From Dillenia suffruticosa (Eukaryota > Streptophyta > Magnoliopsida > Dilleniales > Dilleniaceae), in assembly GCA_033439265.1 (NCBI GenBank), contig JAVTVX010000012.1, forward strand, positions 35,032,261 to 35,096,260: a DNA stretch of 64,000 nucleotides. Reading direction: 5' to 3'. Below, one piece after another: positions 62,037 through 64,000 of this stretch. The position numbers and the translations under genes were made by a program. The notes under the pieces are model-generated. The model ran no database searches. It was given only the letters and a program-made list of their open reading frames with translations, and was not told the origin of the DNA. Each line of letters opens with the position of its first letter. Position 1 is the stretch's first letter.

Positions 62037-64000
62037 ATTTTCTTCTCATTAAGTGATATTGGGGAAGGACAGTATTTAATGAATTGTGGACCCTTTTGAG
62101 TGAGGACACTTTTATATGGAAACCCTTTTCTTCGAAGTTTGCTTCAATGCTGATTTCTCCCGAACTAATCACTACCTTACGGAAAAGGCAACATTTAATC
62201 ATTCTTGTCAAGCATTTTTTTTTCTTCTTTTTTTTACCTTGACTTGGTTATTCTGGTTTTTACTACTCACCCAAAAGAAACACAGTTAAAACCGAAGAAT
62301 GAGCTTAGAAGATGCCCATCCGCATTGTGTCCACAGAGGTACACGAGTTAGCCCCCATATTTACTGCACAACTTGTTACCATGATTTCCTTTCCTAACAT
62401 GCATCAAATCAACTGCAGATGTCAGACTCCCACATTAAATTTTAAAACGAATCAAGATGATCAGACCATGAAATTATAATCTAAAATGTTAATTTGTTTT
62501 TCTAAAAATTATTATTCACTTTCTTATCCCCTTTGTTCTTGGTTTGCTCCTACTAAAAAAAAAATCGTGCCATTAAAAATTAAATTTTGGCTCATGCTGT
62601 TCTGGCCTTATCAGCTATTAGGCCATTTGAATTTTTGCAATGTTGCACATGCCAAGTTAAAGCTTCATTCAATTAAGCTGAAATTTTCTATGACTTGCTA
62701 TTAAACCACCATTAATGGCATTCCTCCATTAACTTATTGATGCTGATGGGGAGGGGTATTTTGGAAACAATCAAAAGGTGAAAATTGTAAATGAGGTATG
62801 GTGGCCTTACAAGTTATCATCATGGGTGGATTGTGGATGGATGAAGTGGGTTTGGTGGGTCATGCGAAATTGTGGCATTAATGCCCACTTCATGTGCCTG
62901 TCTCTCTCTCTCTCTCTCTCTTACAGCTCTTGCCCATTGCAAAGGCAATGCCAAACCCTTTTACCACCGCAATGCCCTTGTGTGCTTACTACTTCACGTG
63001 CCAATCATTGTTGGCATGCACACGACATCATACACCACAGAGGACCAGCCAATCACAGAGCCTGTGGGAATGTAATGCTGGACTAGGTACCCCCCCTTCT
63101 GTTTTCACATTGAACCCTGTTGATGACCAGTCCCTTTTGATCTTGTAGCCTGTCAGTCTGCGTTGGGCTATAGTTCTCTTCCCCTCCCCCTTGTGAATAT
63201 TTATGCGATGGGGTCCCATGTTAGCTGGAATATCATGTACATATCTCAATATCTCTATCTGTTCTGGATTTTGTCTTCATTATCTTACATTTGCCTTCCC
63301 TTAATTTGACGTAACAATTTTGATTGTCTTATCCACTTTCATGAAAATTTAATGAAAGATTATTTTTATGCAATTTCAATTTTTTTTTTCTAAAATTGTA
63401 TTAATCCTAACTTTATGATTTTACCCTGACGATAACGACATCTAATCAAAGCCTAATTGAAGTCATATATTTCATGGGCATTCCAAATCTTGGTACAATT
63501 GATGGATTCTTGGTACAATTGATGGATTTTGTAATCTATCTTGGAAAAAGTTTTTGGGAAAACAATTTTCAACTTTTTTACATCTTTTTGAGGTAGAAAG
63601 GTTGAGAAAGTTCAAAGAACAATGTCTTGTTTTCTAGTTATTGGAATTAATAAAACCAAGAACATGAGATCAAACAAATCAAACTTTTCTTGTCCGACAT
63701 CATTTTTTCTTTTTCTTTTTTTCTAAAAACAAGCATTAGTTTAGGAATTGTTCTCAGATTTTCAAGTTTTTTTTTCTTTAAATCAATCGGTATCTGAAAA
63801 TATATTTTGATTAATCTGATATGAACATTATCATATCTAAATTAGAGTCTCAAATTTAAAAAACAAGACTTAATTAAATGATTTAATACACTTATCCACT
63901 AAACCGACTATCGGTTAGTCTAGATTTTCAACCTTTTTGCATGCGGATTTGGTGTTGGTTGGAGGCACTTCTACGTTCATGAATTGGTCTCCAAAATTTA
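62037..64000. other. Upstream region of the E6-like gene and intergenic DNA
   Basis: No supported gene. The segment 62780-63200 is less AT-rich than its surroundings and contains a (CT)n run (62901-62920), but short frames there have no recognisable domain. A perfect 20-bp tandem duplication (TCTTGGTACAATTGATGGAT) lies at 63488-63527. A dispersed AT-rich repeat copy lies at about 63785-63920. Confidence 0.5.

Noticed and set aside
62778-63148. Plus-strand frames near 62.8-63.1 kb as a small protein gene
   Set aside because: Three overlapping frames of similar length over a CT repeat with no domain or signal peptide; none is better than the others.

Overview
The window is nuclear DNA from a flowering plant, most likely a eudicot. 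It is AT-rich and gene-poor, with small multi-exon genes, GT-AG introns, many (GA)n/(CT)n, (AT)n and (CATA)n microsatellites, SINE-like and LTR-retrotransposon remnants, and a large satellite-like array. I see no bacterial operons, CRISPR arrays, rRNA genes or convincing tRNA genes. All gene models were built by hand from splice signals and recalled protein families.

Genes, all on the minus strand. (1) At 377-486 there is a possible first coding exon of an unidentified membrane protein that runs off the left edge. (2) At 3699-6782 lies a five-exon DEHYDRATION-INDUCED 19 (Di19) zinc-finger gene. It contains what looks like a textbook U12-type AT-AC intron, and its first intron has no AG at the expected 3' end. 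(3) At 12671-14378 is a three-exon NUCLEAR FUSION DEFECTIVE 6-like gene. (4) At 17012-18644 is a three-exon gene of the uncharacterised At3g17950-like family. (5) At 61135-61896 is an intronless E6-like secreted Asn/Tyr-rich protein. Its TATA box sits directly beside a long G/C homopolymer tract.

The middle of the window is repetitive. From 23.05 to 25.17 kb a promoter-like segment is followed by eight tandem copies of a leader exon plus its 5' intron, each keeping a splice donor. From 25.3 to 45.7 kb there is a roughly 20-kb tandem array. Its core (28.2-43.5 kb) has nine units of about 1.64-1.78 kb, and each unit contains a block of about five degenerate ~95-bp sub-repeats. Both flanks are made of older, more diverged material. 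This nested structure is the most striking feature of the window.

From 48.5 to 53.5 kb are a probable solo LTR and a small, internally deleted Ty3/gypsy element (51012-53401) with both LTRs, a decayed primer-binding site, a purine tract and an integrase C-terminal remnant. The gypsy element interrupts a member of a dispersed AT-rich repeat family that recurs through the window. The rest (53.5-61 kb and 62-64 kb) is intergenic, with short retroelement remnants, direct repeats and microsatellites. The genes look functionally unrelated to one another.
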